From Podila epigama (Eukaryota; Mortierellomycota; Mortierellomycetes; Mortierellales; Mortierellaceae), in assembly GCA_015679605.1 (NCBI GenBank), contig JAAAVE010000098.1, positions 293 to 34,066 of the forward strand: a stretch of DNA of 33,774 nt, in the 5' to 3' direction. How positions within the stretch are numbered: the first letter of the stretch is position 1; each line of letters starts with the position of its first letter. The notes under the pieces were generated by a model. It was not told where the DNA came from, ran no database searches, and saw nothing but the letters and a program-made list of their open reading frames with translations. The position numbers and the translations under genes are program-made. Below are positions 10,737-22,013 of the stretch, one piece after another.

Positions 10737-12739
10737 TCAGACTCCAGCGAAAAACCTAGACTCGCATAGCGCGCTACCATTCTCCAGATACTCTTCCCTA
10801 GAGACCATTCGGTTCCTGAAATCACTTGAAAACTCGTCTTTGGAAGCAAAACGCTGACCTCCTTGCCATGCATAGCCAAGTGGACTAAAGAGAGAATGAG
10901 AGAAAGAGAGAAAGAGGGATTGAGTTAGTTGGGCAAATTAGAACATATAAAAGGGTGCATGTCCATTGACCAAAACCAATAAAGAAACGTACTCTTTGTC
11001 GAGACCAACGCGAACGTCGTATTCACAAGGCGCAAGTTGGCAGACATCCTTCTGAATGCGCTCCCTAAAGCCAGGAAGACAAGCGTTTCCACCAACCAGT
11101 ACAATATGCGCGTACAACATGCCATGGATTTCTACTCCCATGGTACGACGCATTGACAGACAAATAAACAGAAAAATCGTTTTTTTTCGTTAGGTGATGC
11201 ATGTTTGCAATCATGTCTGCTTGCAAAATATTAGCGTATACATCGATTCCTTCCTTTTTTTTTCACTTTCACCCCTCCTACCTGGATCACAAGACGAGAT
11301 AGCATCTACAATAGCCTCAGGAATGCCCGCCTGCTCCATGCCAATGTCGGCCGGGTTGAACAGGATTTCAGGTACCGTAAACCGTTCATTGTTCATAGTC
11401 AAGACCTGTGCGTCTTCCTCTATCGCTTCGTCATTGTCGTCATTGTCAACGGAATAATAACTCTCGGCTTCATTTTCGCTTTTGTTGTCGTCGCTCTCGC
11501 CATCATTTTCTTTGTCGCTGTCACTGTCCAAGTCCATATCTGTTGGCCCTTGGTCAGTGGTTTTCTTCATCTTTTTTGATCTTGGTTTTTGTTTCGACTT
11601 TTGCTTTTGCTTTTGCTTTTTGCCTTTTACATATCCTGTCATCTGGGATGAATAATCTGGAAGAACATAGTGTTGTATAATCTTGTTGTCCCTTGGAGAT
11701 TTCCTGGAGCATTCACATGTTTTTTTTTTTTTTGTATATGTGGTACACGTGAGTTAGTATGTGCAACGACAGAGTGTAACAAGAACATCGACAATCCAGA
11801 TATCCCTCTTACTTGCAAATGTCGAGATCGTCCCAAAAGTTGCTGGAGGTATAACAGCAAGCTTCCTTGACTTGGTTCACGACGTATGTCTCATCCATCA
11901 TGTTCCACTGACGGAACGAGATGATTTCCTTGAGGTGGTTCGTCAACAGTTTACCACCCACGTTGATACGCCGAATGCCTACTAGAATAGGCATGCCTCT
12001 CCAGAACGGTACAATGTGTGTGAACGAGTAACCAGAGTCGACAATCACTGTGCAATCGATCCGCTTTTTGCCACTGCCAACCTTTTCGCCATAGAGCTTT
12101 GGGACATCGTTGTAGATGGCCATTTGAGGAGCTGACATGCGGGTGTATGCCTTGAATCCATATTCTTCAAAGACCAGCTGATCATATGTGGTGCCAATGT
12201 TGGGCAGGTTGAGGACAGGTTCTGAAAGGACCAAGTTGGTACTTGCTGGATCACACTAATGTTGTTGCCATCGTTGTCGTTGTCATCGTCGTGGGTGGAT
12301 TTTTTTTAGTTACGTGCTTGCAATGTTCTCTTCCATAGTCAAAAAACGAGTTCCTTTGCCATTGCAGATAAAAGACTGTCCTTACTGGCATGATTTTTCC
12401 TGTAAACAACCGGTCCCAGATCTGCTTCTGAACGTCCCAGTTCGTCAGCATGCCCTAAAAGTGAAAAAGAATATGTATAGTTGTTTGTGAATGACGCGGT
12501 TTGAACGAATGAACATCTTGGTAGCTAACCATTTGTTTTTTTACCTTTTCGAATGAAAGTCGATAAAAGAGCCCTGAGAAATCTGCACACTTTTCTGCCT
12601 CGTCTCCAACAAATGTTTTTTTAAGATGGTTCGACCGTATGATACTGTTTGAAAAGGTCTTGTACCGTCGCCCTTCGTCAGCAAAACCATATTTGATGGA
12701 CGATGCGCCATTGTCGACGACCAATGTCCGAGTGGCCAT
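10737..12739 (-). CDS. ARP6: Actin-related protein 6 (SWR1 chromatin remodeller subunit)
   Basis: Six exons (12739-12545, 12454-12386, 12255-11813, 11691-11282, 11134-10993, 10884-10737) give 468 residues with every phase consistent. The N-terminus LVVDNGASSIKYGFADEG is the actin-fold phosphate-1 loop. DCTVIVDSGYSFTHIVPFW is the phosphate-2 region. Arp6-specific blocks include ADFSGLFYRLSFEKGMLTNW, NERFTVPEILFNPADIG, GIPEAIVDAI, VLVGGNACLPGFRERI and MVSREEYLENG near the end. In fungi and animals Arp6 belongs to SWR1/SRCAP, which swaps H2A for H2A.Z in nucleosomes; it acts in the nucleus. Exon 4 starts at CCAAG|GGACAAC, which restores KDNKIIQHYVLPDYSSQ. The protein exceeds human Arp6 (396) and yeast Arp6 (438), mainly through a Lys/Gln-rich then acidic insertion at about residues 258-329. 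It diverges from the exonuclease-like gene across 12740-13219. Confidence 0.95.
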
Positions 12740-13219
12740 ATTTTTTTTTTTCTATGTTGACGTTTCTCCGACTTTTGATGGATTAAGGAGATTCGTGAAA
12801 GGTGTTATTGAATGAAATGCGTGAATGGGTTGAATGGTGGTGAATGAATGCGAGTAAAATAAACGTGGTGGCCACCAAAAAAACACTTTGGCTTCCAAAA
12901 AAGGGATTGTCCTAAGCCACTCAACTCTTTTGATCTGCTTCCTTTGACCTTTTTTGCTTTCACAAAAAGAAAAAAAACCTTCGGAGGAATAGAGTCCGAG
13001 GATTGATTGCATGTTTTCACCTCTTCACTCTCATTCGCCGTTCACAATTCAACTTTACCTTTTTTTTTTTTTTTTTCCTTCAACGCGTCTCTACTGCCCA
13101 TTGAACAAACAAACAAACAAACAAACATAGTAGACCTCTCACATACTTACGACAAAACGCCCAGTTTTATTTTTTTCTTTTTTCTTTCAGGAACAAAAAA
13201 GAAAACAAAATAGAAATAA
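12740..13219. promoter_or_regulatory. Divergent promoter region between ARP6 (-) and the exonuclease-like gene (+)
   Basis: About 480 bp separate the two start codons, so one region must hold both promoters. It contains T-runs (13059-13076), a (CAAA)n tract (13106-13126) and an ACGCGT at 13083-13088. No clear TATA box was seen. Short open frames in it look spurious. Confidence 0.6.
13106..13126. repeat. (CAAA)5 repeat
   Basis: Five perfect CAAA units lie in the divergent promoter region. Confidence 0.9.
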
Positions 13220-15323
13220 ATGTGGAGGAGAAGCATCAAACACACATCCTCCACACTGTTGCATGTCCAACCTCGGCATCATGCCCCGAAATGCCCACGT
13301 TCCTTGTCGTCTAAACAACCATGGACTCGCCCATTCATGCCATGTCATCAGTCAATGACACTTCGACATGCATGGAACTGGACTAAAATAAAACCAGATC
13401 CCAAAAACCCATTCTTTGCCAAAAGAACCACCAACAACTCTCCACACACGGCAGTGATCCTCTTGAGAAACGCTGATATCCCAATGCTTCAGATCAGACC
13501 ACCGGTCTTTATGCCTGCTACAGCCGAGCAAGGTATACCAAATAACACGAAACGAAACTGCGATTTTTTTATATTCTCGTGTCAGAAGCATAAAGTCATG
13601 GAAAAGCTAACATAGTCCATTCGACACATGTTACACTATCTCTTTGCTCACTCCTAATAACCAAAAAAACACTATCATCATGCAGTACTACACACGCTCA
13701 ACATCGTCTTGTTCATGTCCGATTTCAACACGGAACCAAGACCCCTTGCCTTTAACGTCTTGGCCTGTTCCTCCACAGGATTGATCCACTACATCCAGAT
13801 CGCGAACCAACATCTATCCTTAATCGTACCCACCTATAATATCACTCACAGTGGTCGGAAACCCGAGCTCATCCCAGCTTTGCTCAAAACCTTTCTCGAA
13901 TCTACAGCTTACACAAAAGTCGGCTTTGGTGCTTATGAAGATGCGATGAGAATCAAGGACCAATATGGCATCAGCTGTAAAAACATTCGTGACACGCATT
14001 GGATGGCCAAGGTGTTGGGCGTTGGATCTACAAACGTGGGAATGCTTTATAACGTCTTTGGCGATCCGCATGATATGTTTGTACCTGGAAATATTACACA
14101 ACTTCAGCAACAGCAACAACAACAGAGCAAATCATCCACATCCTCCTCATCATCATCGTCGTCATCAACTCATAACACTGGTATGAATAACGAGTCATTA
14201 TCCATCGATCCGCGGCGTTGGGATTGGGAATCGCATGGCAACCTTGACCTCGATCGGGAACTCGTTCGGTGTATTGCGCAAGATGCCTTTGCCACCTTGA
14301 ACATGTACGACAACATTCACACAAAAACTTTTCGATACGGATACAAACCTCCATGGGAGAACTCTCAGCATGCGGCCTCACTTGCCAAAGATTTTTTATT
14401 CACAAACTTGCCTCGTGGAACAGTAAGTGAGTGTGTTCAATTTCTATCTAGTTTTTTTCATTTTTGGAAAAAGAGGAATGATCTTCCATTGTAACAAAAA
14501 AAAATGTACCTAATACTTTTTTGACGCGTCACATCCTACTACATCCCTAACACACCCATTTTTCTTTCCCCATTTCTCTCTGCTCTAGTTGTTGCCTGTT
14601 AGGTCAATACACCACCTCTTAAAGGGCCCATTCTTGAGCTCGGAGAACAACCCAATCGAACGGGACGCTCAGGCGCTTGCGCTTGTCAAAATCCTGATTG
14701 ACCAAAAAGATTTGATTGCAGATAAAGCCGATACTTCCCCATTCACTTTCCAGGACCCTTCGACTTTGAGTCGTCTCGTAGCCTTGCCGGGTATCCGATC
14801 GAGTGAAGCGATCCTAGAACACACAGCTACAAAAAGGATGGTTGCATCGTTATTTGGATGCAGGGCAGATGAACTTCGACTCTTGCATGACTCGGATATG
14901 GCACGGAAACCAGACAAGATTCAAGATCTAGAATGTTTTCTAGGAGTCTACGAATGGCTTGAATTCTTGCCTGATGTGCATGATGATGATGATGCTGTAG
15001 ACAGAGTGGGATCTTTAGGATCAAAAGTCATCACGACTAGCAGGACGACATCAACAACATCAAGATCTAGCGGTGGGCGAAAAGAGTCCGCCTTGTTGGC
15101 ACTGTTCTTGAATTTCGGGACCATTGCAACGAGGGCAAAAGAACAGCCAGCAGCGACACGACAATGGGCTATTCAACGGATAGAGCGTCTTGTTCAGCAA
15201 GGTGTACTCTTGCGTGAACAAGGTCTCATCCGAGTAGAGCCACGTTTGCTCCGTCAATTGAAACGGATAGAAACCAAAGAGGATTCGATCGTTCGCGAGA
15301 ATAAAGTACTCCTGGCCAACTGA
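13220..15323 (+). CDS. Putative mitochondrial 3'-5' exonuclease-like (RNase H-fold) protein, catalytically degenerate
   Basis: Three exons (13220-13532, 13686-14422, 14589-15323) give 594 residues in frame. The N-terminus MWRRSIKHTSSTLLHVQPRH is rich in Arg, His and Ser with no acidic residue, like a mitochondrial presequence. From about residue 105 the layout fits the WRN/RNase D 3'-5' exonuclease fold: FNTEPRPLAFNVLA (motif I region), KVGFGAYEDAMRIKDQYGI (motif II, Asp190) and RCIAQDAFATLNMYDNI (motif III, Asp304). Motif I normally carries D-x-E; here the aligned triplet is Asn119-Thr-Glu121, with an Asp at 117. Motif III normally has Tyr four residues before its Asp; here it is Cys300. A Gln/Ser-rich insertion occupies about 242-275. 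The C-terminal 245 residues are helical and unrecognised. Nuclease activity is doubtful, and a structural or RNA-binding role is possible. The domain call is from pattern reading only. Confidence 0.6.
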
Positions 15324-16147
15324 ATTATATATTTGTATTTACGCAAATTTCTCCACTGTTCGGGGGGGGGGGGGGGGGGGGATCTCTATTTTTCAAAAAA
15401 TGAGCAATTGGATGATGAATGTGATGTGACAAGATCAATGAACTCGCTTTCCAGCTATGTTGATTTAAATGAAAAAATAAAAAAAAAAGTGGATATAGAG
15501 CGGGCTGGGATCCGTAGATCCCATTCAACACCAGAGGCAGAACAAGCCAAGGGGGTATAAGCTTGACGTCTATCGATGGGCGTGCCCAATGCTCGAATGG
15601 AATCTTTGCATTCGTATCCAATATCGACTGGGTATTGAAAAAAAAACCCGAAATCGTGTTCTACTCGAAGCAGTGTGAAGAAAAAAAATAAATTCACAAA
15701 CAAGACTTTCTTTTATACACTGCGAACGCAAGAAAAGCGCTCATATTAAATTCTAATGCGTGAGCATTTTTTTTTTTTTATTACAGGCGGCGTGCAGGCG
15801 TGCGGGTGTTGCGAGAGTGGGTTTCGGTATTGTACCAAAGATCAAGAGCACGCAAAGGGGTGGGGAGACAACCGCACCCAGTAAATGAAGAAAAACAAGA
15901 GTCGAAAGAGAATAAGGAAAGAGGAAAGAAGAAAAACTAAACAGGCTACAAAGAAGACTCGATGGTAAAAAACGGATCAAAGAATAAAGGGTAATCAAAA
16001 GAAATGCTATATGAAGGACAACGGCGATGGTAAAAAAATAAAAGATATGTACAAAGATAATGATGGCGTGATGGCAGTTCCAGTGCGTGTGCATGATGTG
16101 TGTATGTATGTGTGTGTTTGTGTGTGTATGCGTGTCTTGTATGTTTT
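15324..16147. other. Convergent intergenic region
   Basis: The region holds a 20-nt G run, then A/T-rich sequence, A/G-rich stretches at 15880-16050 and a GT-rich tract at 16090-16130 near the 3' end of the Sts1/Cut8 gene. Short open frames on both strands look like noise. I see no gene. Confidence 0.6.
15362..15381 (+). repeat. Poly-G tract (20 G)
   Basis: Twenty uninterrupted G residues begin 39 nt after the stop codon of the exonuclease-like gene, so they are probably in its 3' UTR. The tract can form a G-quadruplex, and its exact length is prone to sequencing error. Confidence 0.9.
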
Positions 16148-18171
16148 CTACATCACACCAATGATCCATCCCAGTTTCGATTTGAATTCCTCGATGGCGC
16201 CAGCAAACTGTCCTTGCGACTTGATGTTGTGTTGTTGCAAACTATAACAATTTGACAATGGACAATATGACAAAGGTTAGTAAGCATAGGATCAAATCAC
16301 AAATCAGATAAACCAATGCCTGGATCCATGCATCGATTCAAAAAGAGATAACGTGTGGCTGGATCAACTTACTGCTCTGCCCATTCTCGAACGGTTTTCT
16401 GACCATACATCTTGCCATCTTCCAGCTTGCTGCTAGCATCCTGAATAGCCTTGATCCAGTACTCTGACAATGTCTTCATCAGCTCAGTCTTGTGTTCGTT
16501 ATGTATGGCGTTGTCCCAAACAGGGAGGCGATGGGCAAATTCCGTAGCAATATGCAAAAACGCAAACGAGGTAGTCGGAAATTCAGGTGGTGATGTGAAG
16601 TGGCTGGTATAATCAATCAAAGTTTCCTAAAAGTTTGTGAAAAAAAAAAAAATGGATGACGAATAAGTAACGATACACGATAGTGGCGCATACGTCCTCG
16701 AGTGAGTGCGAGCGTGCAACTCGTGGTGCCAAAGGCAAATTAGATTTTTGTTATAAAAAAAAAAAAAAGCTCTGAAACGGAAAAAGAGCACGGCCATTTA
16801 AAAGACTTGCGTACGCTATCCTCGTCATTTTGCCCCATTGCATTGCCCTTTCGCCCTGTGGCACCCTCCCCGCTCACACCCCCCTGCCTGGACAACACTA
16901 TCACAGACAATACATAATGCAATACATACCACAAATTCCTCCAATGCAGGCCTGACTCGATTAAAGGAGTAATCGTCCCGACCAGGACCCCATTTTGTAT
17001 ATGGAAATGCATCCTGTAGCTTTGTCTCCAAGGAAGAAAGTAGAGTCTCTACCGACGACACGGTCGGACGAGGCACAAGTTCGGCAATCTCTTCTGCAAG
17101 CGATGGATGACTCTCCACCATGGTGCTGATCAAGTTGACCAATTGTGAGACATTCAGTGTAGCTATTTCGAGTGTAACATGGTAAAAAATGAAGTTAGCA
17201 AATCCTTCTTGTGACCAAAAAAAAATAAAAACTACGAATGAGGAAGACAGATAAATTACCAATCAACTTGTTGACAGACTTGGATTTGGAGACATGCTCA
17301 GCAGATGTCCTAATGCGTTTGACTTTTGCTTCGTCCAAATCACTCGAGCTGGGTGAAGGTGGTCCAGAAGAAGGCATGGGACTGTCATGGTCCAAACTAG
17401 GCTTACGCTTCAAGGTCGCTATTGAATCAGACGACATTGAGGAGGAGGAGGAGGGGTGGACAATGTGAGGAGGTTTGGTCAGTCGTGTGGTGGTGATGGA
17501 AGCATAAAGTCAGAGCAAGCGTATGGCTTTGCTACAGACATGCAAACAAACAGAAAAAAAAAAGTGAAAGAGCAGGCGGTATGAACACAAGAAAAAAAAA
17601 GAAAAGCCAGTAAGAGCAGAACGGGAACAAAAAAAAAGGGTGACAAAGGAGGCAGAAGGGAGAATAACGAAAAGAAAGAAAGATGGTCCATCCTGTCCCA
17701 CACAGACTCACAGACACATTACGCTATCCCGCAACACCATCGGTGTCTGTCTGTTGGGATGGATGTGTTGCACAGAGGGAGAGGTATGGAGGTATTCGCA
17801 TACAACAACGCACACACCCACACACACACAAACAGATACACTCATGAAAATGTCTGCTGCGAGGTGTGGACAAAATAACACAGTGCGCAAGGAATGAATG
17901 ATAATGGATAGATGATTGCGATTTGACAGCCATGATACAATCAAAGATATATATCTTTAGACGATTGATGAGATCGGCAACCAAAAAGACAAAAGAAATT
18001 AGACTTACAGCGAGGGGCATCCACATAACCTTGACCACTGTGGCCGTTGCTGTTAGGGTTTTGGCTATAGGGCAGGCGGGATTGGGACAGGTTACTAAAC
18101 TGGTGAGGATGCTGGAAGGCAGCCGAGGAAGGGGAATGAGGGATGGCGAAGCAGGGGCTGTTGGAACCCAT
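16148..18171 (-). CDS. STS1: Sts1/Cut8 tethering factor for the nuclear proteasome
   Basis: The preferred model has five exons: 18171-18009, 17418-17260, 17162-16930, 16626-16373 and 16241-16148, giving 300 residues. Core Cut8 signatures are clear: LVNLISTMVESHPSLAEEIA, LVPRPTVSSVETLLSSLE, then DAFPYTKWGPGRDDYSFNRV, EFAHRLPVWDN and a short helical end (FKSKLGWIIGV). Cut8/Sts1 anchors the 26S proteasome at the nuclear envelope and is short-lived in yeasts. A basic motif (TLKRKPSLD) and KVKRIR look like nuclear localisation signals. The core could instead start at the ATG at 17437 (252 residues). I favour the upstream exon because it ends in a clean GTAAGT donor. The sequence before 17418 also looks like an intron end, with a CCTCC-rich tract, TCTGAT and AATAG, and phase fits. 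That exon encodes a Pro/Ser/His-rich segment, like the N-termini of other fungal Sts1 proteins. Confidence 0.85.
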
Positions 18172-18185
18172 TGTTGCTTGTGTTG

Positions 18186-18250
18186 GAGAGGTAAGTGTGT
18201 GTATGTGTGTGTGTGTGTGTGTTTGTTTGAGAGAGAGAGAGAGAGAGAAT
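18186..18250. repeat. (GT)n-(GA)n compound microsatellite
   Basis: A GT-rich tract runs into GAGAGA repeats just upstream of the STS1 start. Confidence 0.85.
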
Positions 18251-19527
18251 GAGAGATGGTGTGTGTGTGTATGTCTCAAGGAGATAAACAGGGCTGCGCC
18301 AGTGGATGGATGGATGGATGAATGGATAGCTGAATGCTAAAACGTCAACAACTGGCGTGTAGGAGAGAGAGCTGACAAGAAATGGATTGTGAAAGAAGAA
18401 AAAGAGCGGAGTAGAGTGGAGTGTGTCTTGGAGTGGGATTGTGAGCGAATAATTTTTGGATGAATTGAGCGAATGAATGAATGAATGGTAATGAAGAGAA
18501 AGAAAGAAGAAAAAGAAGAATGGATGGATGGATGGATAAATGCTTTGAAGAATGAGAGAGAGGGAGGGTTAACTCTTTTTTTTCTTTTTTCTTTTTGTTG
18601 GTAAGTAGTCACGTGCAAGGTACAATGTCACGTTACGCAAATGGAGCAAACGTGATTGGAAACCGTTTCTTTTTAATGGTTCGCTCCTGGGATAGGGACA
18701 CGCCTCAGCCAATACCATTCTGGATCAGGACATAGCATACACGTTTTATTTATTTTGTTTGAAAGTAAAGGAACTTGGTATCTGACATCCATCGTAGCCT
18801 CGGGTAATATGAACATATGAAAGGGCGAAAAGACCATCATCACTCGTCTTTGTTAAAAGAACAAGCTAGTACAGAGAGTTATCTTTGTACGTCGGGTATA
18901 GTAGCATGTTCTTTATGACCACCACTAGCCCTACGGAATGACCATTAAAAAAACGTAGAAACTAGCTACGGCGCTGAACAAGGACAAAGTCAAGGCCAAG
19001 CCAAGGGCGAGATCAAGGTCAAGGCCGACGAATACAAGGTAAAAAAAAAAAATAATAGGCAAAGGCAACGAGGACAAATGCAAAGGCAAAGGCAGAAGCA
19101 AAAAAGACAATGGGGCGAGCACTGTAAAGCTTGCGAGAAGCAATGTACTTACATACCCCATGTCATCCATTCATTCCACAACAGGATTGTCGTGTGCTTG
19201 CTCTGAATAGGGATTTTTGTTGCTATTCCGGCGAAATTGGAATAGGGAAACAACTGTAAACTTGTTTAATGCTCCATTTCTCAGGGCAATTTTGACATTT
19301 ATCCCTGTCGCATTCTGGCCTGATCATTTTTTATTTTTCTTTCATTACGTTGACTCGTATTCTATAGGGAGGAACGACACTCCAATCGTCCCACACCCTC
19401 GATTCCTGCCTTTCTCTTTAATGGTCGCGCAAAAAACACACAGAAATCCTAGTCGAAATGTAGAGAAAGGAGTTGGTCAAGTGCGACGAGCCACTGACAG
19501 GTCAAGAGTAGAATCAATTTGCATGCT

Positions 19528-19610
19528 TATAAAATAGACAAACCTCACTGGCCACAGCCAAGGACCTTTCTCTTCTTCCTTTTTCTTCTTCTTCTTCTTC
19601 TTCTTCTTCA
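19528..19610 (+). promoter_or_regulatory. TATA box and CTT-rich leader of the CotH-like gene
   Basis: TATAAAA occurs at 19528-19534, about 260 bp before the ATG. A pyrimidine tract dominated by CTT units follows at 19568-19610, a common arrangement in strongly expressed fungal genes. This is inferred from position only. Confidence 0.5.
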
Positions 19611-19793
19611 CCCTCACTCCATCTTTGGTTCTCGTAACACGCGCTTCATTCTCACACATCTTCATCTTCACTCGCCTGCGTCAACATCACCTCCTTCTAT
19701 TTTCGTTTCACGCCTATTTCACCTTATATCACTGGGGAATTACCTCTATACCACCTATACCCTACCCATACCAAACAACAACACAGACCAAAA

Positions 19794-22013
19794 ATGGTTC
19801 GTTTGATGCTCGGATTAGCGGCCTGTGCAGCCGTCGCCTTGGCAGATGGTAAAAAAAGATGAAAACACTCCCCCCTTTCCCAATCTTTTACGCGTTCCCA
19901 TCGTACTATGCCTACTTGTCCATCATCATTTAACACCATGAAAAAAAAACCATCACTTCTCCCATTCTAGTCACCTTCAATGTCGTCGGTCTTCGTGATG
20001 ATGCAGGCGATCAGTTTGCAGTCTCCATCAATGGCAAGATTACCAAACTCACAACCACGAAAGACACATATCCTCTGTGGTCCGCCAATGTAGCTGGTGT
20101 GGACGGCCCTCTCAACTACAAATACGTGCAACTCAATGCTGCAGGCAAGACGACCGAGACAGAAAAGAAGGAGCGTAAATTGCCTGCAGGTGCGGCCCAC
20201 ACCCCGAACGAGTTCTTTGGACGTGCCCAGACCATCAGCAAATTACCGCCTTTACCTCAGGTCTTTGACAACAGGCTTGAACAAAACTCTCCCTTTTTCC
20301 GTGAGGGCTTTGTCGGCAACATCTTTGTCGAGGGTGACCAAGCAAAGTTCAACTTTATCAACAAGGGAGGTGAAGATTTCCATCCCAATCCATTCAAAGT
20401 CAAGATTCATTACATTGGGTAAGTTGGTCCTTCAACAAAACGCGTAGCTAATGTTAAAAGCGCGGCCTAACAACTGGTCTCAAGGCGCGTTTTTGCTATT
20501 TTGCTATTTTATAACCTCGAATCTAATTCTTATATCATACCATCCATCCATCCTTCCATCCATCCATCCAAACAAACAAAACATAAATAATACTAATGTA
20601 AAAAGTGCCAACGACATTGTCAAGATCGATAATGTCGAGTTTGGTCTCTCTGGTCAATCAGCGCGTGAATATGCAAAGCTGGCTTACCAAATGAAATTCC
20701 CCAAGAAGAACCGTCTCCTTGACCTGTCGACGCTCAAGCTTCGGAATGAAGAAACAGACGCAACCATGATGCGTGAAAAGCTTTACGTTGATATCCTCAA
20801 CTCACTCGGCGTGCCCGCTCAACAGGCTGCCTACGTCCGTCTCTTTTATAACAAGAAGCCTATCGGCCTCTTTGTCGCTGTTGAAGAAATGAAGAAGCAT
20901 TGGATTAAGAAGGTGCTCCACCCAGAGGTCAAGAAGGTCAAGCCTGGTGCCCTCTGGAAGATGAACTCGTGCTGTGGTCACGAAGGTAACCTCGAATGGC
21001 TCGGACCTACCTCAAAGTCATATGTCATTGGTGACATTTACAAGAACATCCTGCCCGGTACCAACCCACCCAATGACATTATGAAGGACCTCATCGCGTT
21101 TATGAAGGACCTTAAGGATTATGATCCCAAGAAGGTGGCCGACCCCATTGCGTACTGGGAGAAGCGCCTTGACCTTGACCTGTTCCTCAAGGCTATGGCC
21201 ATGGAGTACCTGACCGGCTCTTGGGACTCTTACTGGAACGCTGGCTCCAACTACCAAATCTACAACGACCCCGTCACGGGCAAGTGGACCTGGCTCCCAA
21301 CTGACTTTGACGACACTTTTGGTACATCATTTGAGGGCAAGATTGCCTCCTACCGTACCATCCCAAAGAAGAACGCCAAGGGCTTTGAGTCACCCCTGGC
21401 CCAGAAGCTGATCATGGAGACACCTCAAATCAATGCACGCTTTGAACAGATCCTCAAGGATATTGTGAACTATGTCTTCAAGCCTGATGCTCTGACCCCA
21501 CGTCTGGATGCATACAAGACAATGATCGAGGAAGATGTTGCCTGGGACCGTGCCCAGCCTCGTGTCTCCAAGGGCAAGAGCGAAAAGTTTACCATCGAGG
21601 ATTTGGTCAAGGGACTTGCTGCGGGCACCAAGGACAACTGGGGCCTCAAGGACTGGATCAACAAGCGCTCATCCTCTGTCCAGAAGGAATTCAAGTTCAA
21701 GGCCATTGCCGGAGCCCCTAGCAAGGTCGAGCCTCACGTCATGACCAAACTCCAGTCTGCCTATGGTGTAGCCGAGCCCAAGCCTGCCCAAGCCGCCGCA
21801 CCCAACAATGCCAAGCAGCAGCCTTCAACCGCCCATGTCGACCAGAACGACAAGAAGGTTGATGAGGGCAATGTTGATACTGCAAGCACAGATTCTGAAG
21901 AAGAGTCTGGTGTCGAGTCACAGGGCGAAAAGATTATGAACTCTGCTCAGGTCCTCAAGGGCAAGTGGGCTGCCCTTAGCACTGTCCTTGCAGTTGTTGT
22001 CCTTGCCCTTTAA
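19794..22013 (+). CDS. CotH-family secreted protein, probably GPI-anchored
   Basis: Three exons (19794-19848, 19971-20418, 20606-22013) give 636 residues. The first exon encodes a signal peptide, MVRLMLGLAACAAVALAD. The mature protein starts with a beta-rich domain (VTFNVVGLRDDAGDQFAVSI). The CotH kinase-like fold follows: LSTLKLRNEETD, EKLYVDILNSLGVPAQQAAY, RLFYNKKPIGLFVAVEE, MEYLTGSWDSYWNAGSNYQI and LPTDFDDTFG. In that last motif the DFDD acidic cluster, starting at about residue 401, fits metal binding in this Fam20-like superfamily. The C-terminus is Ala/Pro/Gln-rich, then acidic, then ends in a hydrophobic tail (WAALSTVLAVVVLAL), the layout of a GPI signal. CotH proteins are widespread cell-surface proteins of Mucoromycota; some Mucorales members act in host-cell attachment. 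I saw no direct sign of such a role here. Third codon positions are strongly C/G-biased compared with neighbours, suggesting high expression. Confidence 0.9.
20545..20573. repeat. (CCAT)n repeat in intron of the CotH-like gene
   Basis: CCATCCATCC-type units lie in the second intron, followed by AAACAAACAAAA. Confidence 0.85.

Larger units (their letters stand above)
18172..19793. other. Divergent intergenic region between STS1 (-) and the CotH-like gene (+)
   Basis: This holds two divergent promoters. Features are GT and GA dinucleotide tracts (18186-18250), GGAT/GAAT tetranucleotide tracts (18300-18330, 18465-18540), a CACGTG E-box-like site (about 18610-18615), a short purine-rich hexamer-like stretch (18975-19100) and a TATA/CT-rich core promoter (19528-19612). 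Short open frames are repeat-driven. I see no additional gene. Confidence 0.55.

Noticed and set aside
12752-13020. Minus-strand open frames upstream of ARP6
   Set aside because: Low coding quality, inside the divergent promoter region.
17419-17437. ATG at 17437 as the definite start of Sts1/Cut8
   Set aside because: Kept only as an alternative, because this stretch looks like the end of an intron.
18931-19170. 79-codon hydrophobic minus-strand frame
   Set aside because: Built from CTTTGC/CTTGAC-like hexamers, with no neighbour exon that joins in frame; could be a small membrane peptide but unsupported.
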